Source of the DNA: Marsupella aquatica
Lineage: Eukaryota; Marchantiophyta
DNA length: 64,000 nucleotides
Assembly: GCA_973895155.1 (NCBI GenBank)
Contig: OZ316898.1
Coordinates: 10,974,001 to 11,038,000, forward strand
Direction of reading: 5' to 3'
A program made the translations under genes and the position numbers. Below are positions 45,370 through 57,617 of this stretch, piece by piece; position 1 is the first letter of the stretch; each line of letters opens with the position of its first letter. The notes under the pieces are model-generated. The model saw nothing but the letters and a program-made list of their open reading frames with translations. It was not told the DNA's origin and did not search any database.

Positions 45370-46560
45370 GTAGGGGACACTTTGCGCTGCTTGAAAGGAT
45401 GTCAAGCTTGGTTCCAATGAAGACTTTAGGATAGTAAATGAGATATGTGGAAGGTTAGGCATTAAGTGCATTCAGAACCTATGGAGGCTGGATGAATGGA
45501 GAGATATAACTGAAAGGTGGGACCACATCAGAGGATTCTCTCTGATTCATATGGACAAGTGCAGGGAATTTACAGAGATACTAAAGGCAATTTACTCTTG
45601 TGAGTTAGACTTTGAGCCTGGACCGGTATGTTGGAGATGGGCAGAAAAACCGGAGGTGCTAAAGGAATTTAAACTTACTAACATCCGTGCTTACCAATTG
45701 CTACATCCAACTAATGAGGATCATGAGAGTCTGAATCGCACCTGGGGAACACACAAGATGGCGGAGGAATGAAGAGAGGGCTGGGCAGGGATTTGGAAAT
45801 CAGATTTGTCCACATGCGCTAAGACATTTTTAACTGTGTAATTCCATGTGGCTCACTCGACGTATCGGCGAGTGCTGGCATCTGGTCTCTTTACAGGTGT
45901 GAGGGGTGCTCGTATAGGCAAGGGTACTCGGCACTGTAAGCTCTGCCCTGGAGAAAGTGAATTGATTCCTCACTTATTTATGCAATGTATACATGCTAGG
46001 AAGTGTTGGGCAGTATGTGCAGGTGGATTCAGAGGTATGTTTGCAGATCACTTGGACAGATTGATTGGGCTGATCAATTCTGCGACTGGACGGGAACCAG
46101 GAAAGATAGTGAAAATGTTTATTCTTTACCAGATGTTGTGGCAGCTTTGGACCGGAAGAAACAAGCATATGTGTCAGGTAGATGGTATTCGCAGATTTGA
46201 CTTTAGATTTTTGCTTTCGGAGGCTGCAGACCATGTCTCTGCTGTGGGACTGGGCCTGCCCCATAATAGACGACACACAAGATTACTTAGAGCATGTGAA
46301 ATGATGATCCGTGAAAGTGTGAGATGGCTTAGTCAGCGGGATGGATGGGTGACATTGGTCCCCCGGCTCTCTTATTTGGCTCATTGTCATTCTGGGTATC
46401 CTTTTCTCTGGCCCTGATTGATTGTGTTTGCCCCCTTGATCGACCGGCTGCGGTGTGTGGGTTGATGTTACTCTGTCTGCTTGGCTGGTGCTGCTGGCTT
46501 TCTCGTGCCACAGGGTTTTCGTGGCTTTCAAATTTTATAAAATTTTAAAATATTCCAAAG
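45370..46560 (+). mobile_element. LINE (non-LTR retrotransposon) 3' portion
   Basis: The first recognisable frame (45551-45772) ends NEDHESLNRTWGTHKMAEE. After stops and a shift comes WAGIWKSDLSTCAKTFLTV, then TYRRVLASGLFTGVRGARIG, and then CKLCPGESELIPHLFMQCIHA. The last is the reverse-transcriptase zinc-binding (zf-RVT) domain (C-x2-C, E-x3-HLF-x2-C). LWTGRNKHM follows. The last frame ends at 46417, and an A/T-rich tail lies near 46530-46555. The reverse transcriptase core itself is absent or beyond recognition, so the copy is 5'-truncated and inactive. Confidence 0.78.
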
Positions 46561-47730
46561 GAAAACAATCTGATGGCTCATTATTGTTAGTTCCCTTCAA
46601 TTCTTAGTTCATAAGCAAAGGAAGGAACTTTTTGGTTGCATTACATTACATATTATAGAAGTAAATAAGCCCGGGGGACACTCTAGGCCACATATTTGAG
46701 ACCCCCTAATAGCCCAAACCCCCTCGTGTAGATGGGTTAGGGTTTACCAGAGTCATAAACCCCATCGGGTGTCGCCCACTACCCCACAACAGGAACGGGC
46801 TCCATGTGATTCTGGAGGCCAAGCTCCCCTTCCCCGCTTGAAGGTTCCCGGATTTCAAGCACTGCCTCTCCCCGCCAATTCCATCTTCAATAATCTAATG
46901 CCTACATCTCCACGGCGACGAGCTCATTTGCACTAATGTCGAAGGGAGTGATGCTGAACGGAGTTCCAGCGGGAAGCTCGAAGGATCACACGCTTGTGAA
47001 GCGCTTTTGCACTACGAATACTCACGGGATCACAAGGATTGCAACCTGTGCGAGCAATTCTTCGAATGGACTTCTCGAGGGATCAAATGCTCTGAAACTA
47101 TCAGCACAGGCACGATTTCGGTTTTTGCTTCTTCTTGGGCTATGATACAAGTGGGGGAGGGGGAGCCTTGTGCGGTTTGCGCTTTTTTCTGAGTTTTCAT
47201 TTGTTTGAATGTAAGGCAGCGTCCGAGGGAATGAAGTCGTGCACTAGTTTCGCAGTTGGACTCGTGCACAGCTGTATGCGGCGTTCTTGGTTGTTTCATG
47301 TGAAGGTCATTTCTAGGCTTGTCTAATTCATCGCTAGTACCTATGTAATGATCGAGCTGATCCTTGTTGTTGAATGTTCGAAGCTTTTTTCTTTGGACTC
47401 TGTCTTCCGGTGTGTCTCCATGGAATTGAAAATTGCTTAATTGTGTTGATTCTCCTGCCGAATGTTGGAGCTTTCACCCGTGTGTTCTGTCTTGTGGTCA
47501 TGTACATCTCCGTGGACTTGAAAACTGAATTGAATTGATCCTCTACCCGACTGTTGAGAGCTGATGCCCTTGTACTCAGTGCTTCAGATCCCCGGGGAAT
47601 TAACAATTGATTGACCCTGAAGTTCGGAGAGAGCAATTCATTTTATATTGGTATTAGCTTCAAGTCAAGTTTGCTGTCTTGGTAGCCTCCTAATTCTTCT
47701 TCTCCTCGTGCGTATGATAGAGTGAGGAGC
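46561..47730. other. Intergenic stretch and promoter side of NSE2
   Basis: No supported gene. Open frames around 46936-47300 overlap in several frames and none is convincing. A diverged duplication (GTGTTCTGTCTTGTGG / CTCTGTCTTCCGGTGTG with CTCCGTGGACTTGAAAA / CTCCATGGAATTGAAAA) lies at about 47400-47530. Confidence 0.4.
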
Positions 47731-49749
47731 ATGGCGGGAAATCGTGCTCCGATGGTGAATTTAACCACCGAGAGAATTAGAAGTGCAGCGAAGCATTTGG
47801 ACCAAGATTCACGTCGCGTTCAATCAGTAAGCCCCTTTGTAACGTCACCTATCTCTATTTGACACTCATTCTCTTCCTGACCCTAAATGATATTTAGCTT
47901 TGATTCCCTGCAGTTCCCCATCGGGTATGTCGGCCTTGAGCCAGTTTGGTTCCTCCTTCACGCCGATCTGTTGTAAGGAGCAGCGTTTCATTATGAAACT
48001 TTCACTGGTCATTTTTTCCCGAAGTTCGAGTGTTGGTATTTTCGAGACGGAAAATCAATGTCTTGGTTTTAGGACTATTCTACTGTTTGAGCGTTCTGTT
48101 GGACGCTCCACACGTGCCTCGGTTCAGTTCGGTCCTCACTTTTAAAATAGGCAGCTTCTTGACTTTCTGCGCAGCGCTAATGTAAGATAGCATTGGTGCA
48201 TTGCAGGACTTGAATGCGAATACAGTCTTTTTCAAGATAGTAGCTGAGGAATTGGAGAGGGAACACGATTCTGAAGCTGTATGTCTCTGGGAGTCCTCCT
48301 TCTAGCCCACGTTAATCATTGAAATTATTGCCCCACCTTTCTGTTACAAGTGCTGTTCCATGGACGTCTCTTGACTTCGAATTTTGTGATGTTTTAGGTT
48401 GCCACGCTGCGTCAAGGATTAATCGAAGTGCTGGATTGGGCACATCGTCTCGAATATCAGTGTTCAGCACTGCACAATGTCAATCAGAATTTCGAGGCCG
48501 GCACAGAGGTGAGCATCTGGAGCTCTTTTCTACACCACTTTAAAACGTCAAACAATGAAATTCAACTTCTGTTGTGATCCTTGGATTGTTTGGGTGCATG
48601 ATATTGCGGCACTAAAGAAAAACATAACAGATTTATCGTACCAATCACTGTCCAGATGCATGCAGCGTCTAAAACCTTCGTAAGCTTTGCACAGTATAGA
48701 AATATCCAGCTGAAATTTTCTGATTGAGTAGGTAGTTGTCTTTGAGTTGTGGTCCCTGGATCTGTATATTGCTGGCAACAATCTGTGCTCACTTATACGT
48801 CGTATATCTACAGGAGACGGACTTCGGTAAACATTTGGATGAGTCCACACGCCAATTCCTGGCGGCAAACCCATTTGATATAACAACTGACAAGCTCTAT
48901 CACCAATTTGACCGAGCTGTCTGGGTAACGACGCTTTGTGATGGTATCTAGATGGCAATTTGAGTGCTGCTCGTATTTTCTGATGTGGTCCTTCCAGTGG
49001 TGAAGCTCAGAAGTTGAACATGTTGTTGGTATCCCGAAAATGTGTATGATCCAGGCAGAATGGATTTACCTTTTTCAATTTGGCAATGACTTTGATCTCT
49101 GCAGAATGTCCACCATGCTGGGGAGGCTGCACCAGGGCAGGAAGACGACGAAATTGTCATGATCAACGATTCTGGGGTCCGAAATAACAAATGCCCTCTT
49201 ACCGGCAAGCCTGTGTTCGAACTTGAAAATCCTGTGCGCAGGTGGGATAGTTTTCCTGACCATCAATCCTCATGCAAAGATAGCGACTTGTATGAAACCT
49301 TTTGAATTTGGGATAACGCATAGTCAATGCACTTTTGATCAGAGGAATTCTCTGTTGTTCCTTGGTGGTCTGACGATGTCCAAAAGCTGAAGTATGGTAG
49401 TTGCCTTGTGCAGTATCCAGTGCCACCACATCTACGAGCAGACAGCGGTTATGGAATATATCGCTAAAGCAGGCAGGAGGAGTTGTAAATGCGCAGTTGC
49501 TGGTAAGTTATTTTGGAGCTATGAAGTAAAAGGGTTGGCGGTGATAGGTCGCCTTCTAAACGTGTCTAATGATTTTGCCTACTGCTTCTTGTACCAGGTT
49601 GTCCAGCGGTTCTCAAGAAGGACAACTTTAAGAATGATGCGTCTTTAAATATGGAGATTCAAGAGTTTCGGCTACGAGACAGAGCTACACAGCTCGAAAA
49701 TTACACGGAAATAGAGGATCTTGAAGATGAAGTGAATCTTGAAGATTGA
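47731..49749 (+). CDS. NSE2: NSE2/MMS21-type SUMO E3 ligase of the SMC5/6 complex, seven exons
   Basis: Exons 47731-47826, 48207-48278, 48398-48508, 48814-48924, 49105-49241, 49414-49502 and 49598-49749 join in phase to 255 residues, close to plant MMS21/HPY2 length. The SP-RING is unambiguous: CPLTGKPVFELENPVRS (first Cys near 160), then IQCHHIYEQTAVMEYIAKAG (Cys 179, His 181) and SCKCAVAGCPA (Cys 202 and 207). The N-terminal half, including LIEVLDWAHRLEYQCSALHN, is helical and by family knowledge binds the SMC5 coiled coil. The protein attaches SUMO during DNA repair, replication and cell-cycle control in the nucleus. All introns are GT-AG with lengths of about 95-380 bp. The C-terminus is acidic. 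Confidence 0.94.
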
Positions 49750-50808
49750 TTACAGTGCACTATCTCAACGAGATAGTTAGGTGGATGTCATGTATGTATT
49801 TGTACGCATTAGTTTGGAGAGACCTTCCCCCTGAAGTCTCTTCCGATTTTCTGAGTTTTTCATTAAAGATAATCTCCAGAAGAACCCATTTGCAGATCCC
49901 ACTCTGCAGGGAAGAAAGCAGCACATTGATCAACGATCCACGATGGTTGACGACGGGGAAGAAAAAACATTTGTTTGAATATCGTGTGCTTGAGTTGCGA
50001 AGGAATGAAACTGCAGAGGGGAAGAGCGATCAAGCAGCAGCACAAATTGCTCTGCAACTCGACTGAATGCTGTGCTAGGCGAGTAGAGTTCGGTTCGGAA
50101 TTATCACATTAGTTTCAAACCAGGATTCCTCTTTAGAGTCTGTGTCTAGTACTTGAACAGAACTCCACCAAAATGATATGTTCTTTGGATGCTTATTTGC
50201 CAGGCATTCCGAACGATTTCAAACTACACACGCAGCCCTCAAAGGCTCAGGTTTTAGGGTTCAGGATTGCCTGAACATGCATTTGTGATTGCGATGTCCA
50301 CCAGCACTTCAAAACCTTGGTCCCCTCAATCTACCTATTGTCTGTGCAAATTGTTCACGGTGCTGCCTAAGTCAAGAAATGGAGACGAAATGACCTTTCT
50401 TTTCCGATGTGACCAATGGAAACTTCCTAGTTGTATAATTCCTGTTGTCCGGACTGATAAAGTATTCCGGGTAGGAAAATGTAGGTTCCTTCAATGAAAT
50501 GCCGAACCGGGATGGGTGTAAATTATTGGTGTCTAAATGATCGGAACTATCATGGATGAGCTTCTCGTAAGTAGGTCCTAAAGTTTGTCCCGTCGTCCTG
50601 CTCACCCCCGAGGGAAGGAATAATAACTCATAAACCGTGTACACTGAGCATGTCCTAAAAAATCCAGGAGAGATTTTCCCTCACACATGCAGACTCAAGA
50701 ACTCTAGTCATTTGACCTTAGTCCCCTGCCCACTTCTCTGAGGTGAACCTGTTATTGTCGTTCTCCTCCATTCCACTCTTGATTGGATTTTCAAATTGGA
50801 GTATAAGG
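49750..50808. other. 3' flank of NSE2 and intergenic stretch
   Basis: No supported gene. An open frame to 50066 (LFEYRVLELRRNETAEGKSD) overlaps the NSE2 3' end and is probably 3' UTR. Confidence 0.4.
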
Positions 50809-51159
50809 GAGCTTAGGCTGCTCTTTTAGACTAAACGAGACATCGAGGCAGCTGTGATACGAGCTTAGGCTGCTCTTTTAGACCAAACGAGACATCGAGG
50901 CCACTGTGACAATTCCCTTTTATTGTGCAATCCCAATAAGGCTCCTTTCCAACGCGACACTTTGATTTGACATCCTCCTTTGGTCAGAGGCTGTCCGCAG
51001 ATTTACCCTGCCGTAGGTTGATACGTGTTGTGCCAATTCCCTTTTCTTGTGAAATCCCAGTAGGGCTCCTTCTAACGCGATACCTCGATTTGACATCCCC
51101 TTTGGTCAGACTTTGTCCGCAGACCTCCGCAGATTTCCCCTGCCGTTGGTTGATACGTA
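50809..51159. repeat. Two adjacent tandem duplications upstream of MurF (52-bp and 124-bp units)
   Basis: GAGCTTAGGCTGCTCTTTTA starts at 50809 and 50861 (52-bp unit). It is followed directly by AATTCCCTTTTATTGTGCAA at 50911 and AATTCCCTTTTCTTGTGAAA at 51035 (about 124-bp unit, more diverged). The pair occupies the region 140-490 bp upstream of the MurF start codon and so probably its promoter or 5' UTR. Confidence 0.93.
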
Positions 51160-51297
51160 ATCTCCACTCAGAGTGAAGGCTCAGCGCTGGAAACGTAAAT
51201 GGAACGAGAAATGCTTGTGGGGAGCAGGTTTCTTGGACGAACTGCTAACCTCCAATTTTCCGCTTGAGGTTCGCTATGGTTTCTTTTCAGCCGAACG

Positions 51298-54165
51298 ATG
51301 AGCGCGCAGAGCATTTTTCATTCGACAGGCATCCACAATTTGGGGTTCTACAGGAAAGCGAGCAATGCAGGTTTAAAGGATATAAGGGCTGGATCCACGA
51401 CTTCATTTGACTTTCTCAAACAGGAGGGGACGAAGGATCGCGTTCATCGTATTGGCATTTTCAGTAGGCACAGTTTGCATTTTTTTCATACAGAGAAGCC
51501 AGGCAAGCGATGGACAACACAAGTCATACCTCGACCGCATTTCCAGATTAAGCAGGCTCATCCGATGAGAAACACGGGATTACGTCTAAACTTACATGCA
51601 AGCTTGGCCAACAACTTCTTCAAGCCGTTTCAGAGCGTCGTCTTCTATGAAGGCATCAAAAGGCCGCCGAGACCGACCGAGGTGGAGTGTTCATCTGATG
51701 AGAAGTATTCCAATGAAGGGAAGGCCTGGAAGGACGGACCGTTTGGTGTTGTATGGGACGCAGAGGAAATTGCGCAAGCTACCAACGGAGAGGTCGTAGC
51801 GAGTGGATCTCCTGGAAGTATTTCGACAGACAGCCGCCAAATTAACCAAGGGGAGTGGTTTCTTCCTCTCGAGGGATCCAATTTTGAGGGCCACGAATTC
51901 CTCCCCCAAGCATTGCATCGTGGTTGTGCAGGCTACATTGGACGGAATGTTAGCATAGATTGGCCAAGGGGTTTCATCAGTGTGGACGGTGACACTCTCA
52001 GAGTGCTTCACAAACTAGCTGCTTGGGTGAGAGGTAAATTTGGAGGTCCTGTTGTGGGGATTACAGGAAGCACAGGAAAAACCACTGCTAGAGCAATGAC
52101 AGCCCTCGCTCTTGAGTCTCTCGGATCCATTCATCAAACTGAGGGCAATTTCAACAACCAAATTGGGCTTCCTCTCACGCTTCTCAAGTTACCGTCCAGT
52201 TCGTCAGTATGCGTATTGGAGATGGGCATGAGCCACCCGGGTGAGATTCTGCTTCTCTCAGAGATTGCCCGCCCTACTGTGAGAGTTCTGCTCAATGTTG
52301 GGCCGGCCCACATGAAGAATTTTGAATCACTTGAGGATGTGGCAGGAGCCAAAGGTGAGATTTTAAGGGAGGCGAGGCCTGGAGATGTCTGCGTTCTGAA
52401 TGCTGATGATCCCCTTGTGATGAATTTGGCGATTCCACGAGGAGTGCGAGTGGTACAGTACTCTCCCATTCGCTCACTCTGTTGATCTTCAATTTTGGGA
52501 TAGACAGTCTTAATACAATCTCTAAATAAACTGCCTACTCTGTAGATTGGCTGCTACAAGCATTAATCATGTCTCATGTCTCATGTCCAAGTCAGCTCGT
52601 CCAAAATAGATGCTGGCTACCACTTCCCGAAACTTAACGACATCCAGAATGTCTGGAGAATCGTATTGAGCATTGGTTCATCAACAATTCGAAGTCCTCG
52701 ATGAGATGAGCTTTTTTATAAAAACTTATATTCTACTTTGCCAGGACAGAGACTGAACTAAAATCTTAGCTGCATTATTGGAACCCTGGTCGATTGGTGT
52801 CCAGGGATAGTGATATCATGATGAGAAGTATCGGCTTACCATCTTCTGATGAAATTGAAATGAAAGTAGAGTTCTCATTCTCGTCTTCTGTTGCCTTCCT
52901 TTTCAGCTGCATTATGTGTTTCTGAATTCATATCATCTGGCTTCTCTGCCCTAAGTCTACAAGATTTCTTGGCACGTTTCTTGTCCAAAAGTTCCTTCAA
53001 CTCACCTCCAACTTCCATTTTCGTTGAATCCTCCTAACATCTTATTTAGAACGAGAAGACAGGTTTGAATCTTTTCATTCCCGTCGAGATCATTTAATTT
53101 TGTGTTTGACTGCTTTCAGTGATACTCACGTGTTGGTGCTTGATTCGTCTTTCTGCACCCATTGATAAACTGAATTTGGAGGGGGAAAAGGCAGGATGAG
53201 ATTGGCTCTCAAATTCTGTGTGGTTTAATGAGCACTGTTTTTAACTACTTTTCAACATTGTGCAGGTCTTTTTTGGGAGACATGAGGGATGGCATATGAA
53301 AGTTGCCCATGCCCAAGCAACAAGAGGTGGTCACGCAGTGAGGGTTGTAGTGGAGCAACTACACCGAGAATGCGTATGGGTGGAGAACATCAGCTCTGGA
53401 GCTCAGATCTTGGGATATTTGAGAGAGAACTCAACGGACTCAAACACATCCAACTCGCAATCCCCACGCAGAACTGCTATGAGCTACGAAACCAGCCAGG
53501 GATCAACGTTGCTGCCAAATTTCCATACGAGCAATCAATCGACACATTGTCAAAGCACTGAAAAAAGTTCTTCGCCAAGTCTGAAGCTGGCTTCCAAAGT
53601 AGAGTTTGAGATTCTCAGTCCTGGGTTGCATCTTGCGATTAATGCCTGTGCTGCTGCCGCTGTAGCTGTCTCTCTGGGAGTGCCCTTGCAGAATGTTGGA
53701 AAATCGTTATCCAAGTACTCACCCATAGGAACGCGATCTAGGTTGGAAATAATTGGTGGAGTCCAGCTAATCAATGACACATACAACTCCAATCCAATGA
53801 GCCTTCAATCGGGACTGAACCTGCTTGGCTCCATGGACTGCGAGGGTAGGAGGGTTGCTCTTCTGGGAGACATGCTGGAACTCGGGTCTGTCAGTAAGAA
53901 GGCTCACATGGACGCCATTGCCCTTTGTAAACAACTCAAACTTGACATAGTGGGTTTAGTAGGCCCGTCCTTCTCCGAGGCAGAAGCTTCTTCACGGCTC
54001 CACAAGGGGATTTGTGCCTTTGCCATCTTCAAGGATTCCCAAGAGCTTGCAGCCAAGCTTATAGAGATCTTGAGACCTGGTGATGTTGTGTTGGTGAAGG
54101 GCAGCCGTGGAATGGAAATGGAAATTGCTGCCAATGCTATCAGGATGATGGCCGGGTTAGAATGA
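51298..54165 (+). CDS. MURF: Plastid-type MurF (UDP-MurNAc-tripeptide--D-Ala-D-Ala ligase), two exons
   Basis: Exons 51298-52452 and 53266-54165 join in phase 0 (RGVRV / VFFGRHEG) to 684 residues. The first about 130 residues have no bacterial counterpart and look like a transit peptide plus linker. DSRQINQGEWFLPLEGSNF then marks the Mur ligase N-terminal domain. The ATP-binding P-loop GSTGKTT is at 257-263. Next come NFNNQIGLPLTLL, EMGMSHPGEI and LLNVGPAHMKNFESLEDVAG. In the C-terminal domain, INDTYNSNPMSLQSGL and GDMLELG are MurF-typical. The enzyme adds D-Ala-D-Ala to the UDP-muramoyl tripeptide, the last soluble step of peptidoglycan precursor synthesis. In mosses plastid peptidoglycan is needed for plastid division. 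The central part of exon 2 carries a Ser/Thr/Asn-rich insert. The intron is 813 bp. No lesions seen. Confidence 0.94.
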
Positions 54166-57100
54166 CTTGGCCCTTCTTATTCACCTCACATACTTTCCTA
54201 GATTGATAGATCCCTCCACTGATGTCCCTGTTGTAAAGAGCCGATGCGACAGGAGATCCTTGCAGTGTGAATTAGAGGAATTGACTAGGCAGGCGTGAAT
54301 TATGGACGGCAATATCGGGCTTTAAACCCAAACCCTGCAATGAAGTACCCATGAAAACCATGAATTCAATTTTGACACGTTTTGAACGAGTCGTCTATTC
54401 AAGCTCCAGGGTGTTCAAAAGTTCTCGTAAGAAACATGAGGAATGGAAGCAAACGCCTGGAAAATCATAACTGAAGAACCCTTGTTCTGAAGCCTTGATG
54501 AACGGATCCAGCAATTTGACACCTGCACCCTGGACAAATATAACTAAAGAACTCTTCTTCTTTCAGAATGGTGACCACCAATTTCTCAGTCGAAGCAATG
54601 CAGGCGTTTGCACCAGTTTCGTAGCAAAATCACATATGCCATGACCTCACTCTCTAGGTATTTCCTAATCTTTCATAATGCTAGACATCTAATCTAAACA
54701 CTGTATTATGCAATCCCACTCTGATATGTAACAAAATCACTTTAGCATGACCTCATTCTCTAGGTATTTCTTAATCTCCTAGATCTATCTAATCTGAACT
54801 ATAATATGGAAGCCAGCTAGTTCTTGTCACCTGTTTATTAAATGTCATTTTTGGCATGAAGTATCGCTGGCCATTAGATTATGCTGACATGTTTTCCTAA
54901 GAACAAGTTGGGCCCAAAGGTGCCATTATGCACCTTTATCGTGCCAAACTTGTCACTCTCCCCTAGCTTGCACAAACTTTTGAAATCCAGTTTCCATGCT
55001 AGCTCATCAATTACTTGATGTTCAACAACACTTCTGCACAACATTACTATTATTGACAATACTGTGCAACACACAGGCATTTGTCTATATTTACATTAGT
55101 ACCCAATTCCAAAGTACCATACCTTGTCTTTGCAGAGGTTCAGAAATAGGAAAGGAATGCTAAGACCTTATCTACTGCAATACTCTACCCAAAACCCTGA
55201 GCTGCACCATCTCATTTGATTACGAAGTTTAGGGTGAGAGAAATGCTAACACCTTATCACTCCATTGCTTAGTATACATGTAGACATATCATATACCTGA
55301 AAATCCTAATCTACAACATCCAGCTCAATTACAAAAAAAAAATGAAACAACTTACAGTGATCAATTAGAATGATGGAAATGAAGACTTCCAAATGTACAG
55401 TAGAGTTTTAGTCTTACTGTAGGGCAAATAGTACTGACAAGGCCACTTTTGTACTTATTGGTGAAAATTCTTCTCAAACAATGAAAATGCCCCAAAACTG
55501 ATGGACACGTCACTATGGCCCTTTGTCAAGCTCCCAGTGAGAAGCTTAATTGTGCACTAGCCTGACCCTCTAGCATATGTCTGGAGTCCCTCACAAAACT
55601 ACAGGTGACATATGCTCAATGACCCCACCAGCAAGTTTCACCTCCAGTCTCACCCCATGTACAGTCCCAGGATAGAATAACGAGTTCACCTTCACTTTTA
55701 TACGGAATTGATGACCACTCGCCAGCAAAGCCAGAATTTACTGAAAACTTTAATATGCCATATTGGAAATCACATTCAAGCAAAAAAAATTTAATTATTG
55801 AAAAGTTGAATGGGTGTGACAAATGTTGGGAAATGTTTGTGAAACTCCTACTGTACTAGTTTCTCTACGTTTCATCGGTTTTTATATTGTTTTATTTGAG
55901 GATACAGAAATGAAACCAAGGGAAATTGTGTATGGCATTAAAGTTTAAAAGGCATAAAATATAATAACTTTTGGCTTAGTGCATGCGCGAACCTGACCAT
56001 CACTACCGGCACAGTTCAAACATAGAACTCAAGCTGCAACAACTTCGATTTCCAACGTGATCAGTTAGAACGTTGGAAATCAAAACTCCCGCTGAAAACT
56101 TTGAGAGCAATCAAAATAATACAATACAACGGTTGCCGCCTGGTGGGCATGATTGTGATTACCAGGCGGATGGCATTCACTACAGTCCGGTACACTATCC
56201 AGTCCGAGATTCGTGGGAGCAATAAAGTGCACGACCTTGTGTCCTTGTGACCCCAAATTAATTAAAAGTGGATAGAAGTAACACGTGGGTCGGAACAACA
56301 TGCCCGTGATGAAGTTTACCTCACAAACCAGCAAAAGACCCGAGTAGCTTCCCAAGGAAGCCAAGCCATTGGCGGGACTACAATAGTCCGTTTGTCACTC
56401 TCAAGACAATAATAATACAGGCCTATAGTACGTCAGCGACCAAAGCTTCACGAAGGCTGAACTGCTTATCGGGGTGACGCGGTGTGTGACTTGGAAGAAT
56501 GGCGACCAAGAATTTGAAAGGCAAATCTAAACATTATTATATGCTACATTATGATCTGCCGTTGGATAGGCAAAACTGAAGGAGGGCAGATCAATAATGA
56601 ATTGGCCTCTTCAGACAAGAATGGGCCACGACCAACCACCTAGTGATGGAAGGCTACACGGGGCAGTCAAGCTCAGTTGCACCCCTCCTGACAAATATTG
56701 TTGTTGTTGTTTGTTTATTTTACCTTGTTCTAAGCAAAACAAGGGCTACATCCCATAGCTTTACTGAACTTGAACTGGGACTGAAACCTTGTACAAGGAA
56801 GAGAAAAAATAATTTTTAAGGATCCTAGAGATGATTGCTGACCAGTTAGATTAGTATTTTTCAACCTTTAAATCTAAGAAAATATCAAGGCATTTGACAT
56901 TGGTCTTTTTAACACAAGAAGACATAACTAAGGCAATGATAAAATCCCTCATTGTGTGCTGTGAACCTTGATCTTATGACACGAGGTTTTCTGATGCATT
57001 GTGTGCCCCCAACTCTTTGCCTTGGGGAAGGAAAACAAAATGATGTCCACAACACATAGCATGTATGTAGTTTTTTTGCTCGGACTGCATAGAATTTTTC

Positions 57101-57384
57101 AGATGGGACGGAGTGGGCAGCAGACAGGGAAGAGAGGGAGACAAAACTGGCTAATGGAAGACAAAAATCCTAGCAAATATTTGCCAAACTGGCAAAGACC
57201 ATTCAGTGAGGTAAAATTTGGCAAGTTTTTGCTACTAAGAAAATGCTGGCCATGGCTGCTTTGAGACAATGGACACCGTCACTAACATGCAGGGGTAATT
57301 TTGTAAAATTTGAACCTTAAGGATATTGAGGTAGTTCTAGTAATTCATACAGGTAATTCAGTAATTTCCCCATCTGTGATTCTA
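54166..57384. other. Intergenic stretch of 3.2 kb
   Basis: No supported gene. Contains a diverged tandem duplication at about 54620-54800 (AAAATCACATATGCCATGACCT / AAAATCACTTTAGCATGACCTC). At 57110-57260 is the dispersed repeat related to 37770-37885. Confidence 0.42.
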
Positions 57385-57617
57385 AAAACAAATAAAACCA
57401 GCTGCTCCTTTCCAAAACTGAGAACCAATGGCTGCCATGGACCATCCGAGGCCTAGAGAGGTCAATAAAATTTCAAGGGTTTTTTGTTAACTCAGGCTAA
57501 TTTTGGCCAGTTGTACAAGTAATTTGTAATTTCCCCCAAAGACAAATAAAACCAGCTGCTCCCCTCCCAGAATGAGAAGAAATGCTGCCGTAGACCATCC
57601 GAGGCCAACATAGGTCT
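57385..57617. repeat. Two copies of a 79-bp segment, 154 bp apart
   Basis: ACAAATAAAACCAGCTGCTCC begins near 57387 and 57542, each followed by a GACCATCCGAGGCC word. Identity is about 85%. Confidence 0.8.

Noticed and set aside
49746-50066. 106-residue open frame overlapping the NSE2 stop codon
   Set aside because: Starts inside the NSE2 last exon in another frame and has no recognised similarity; more likely 3' UTR.
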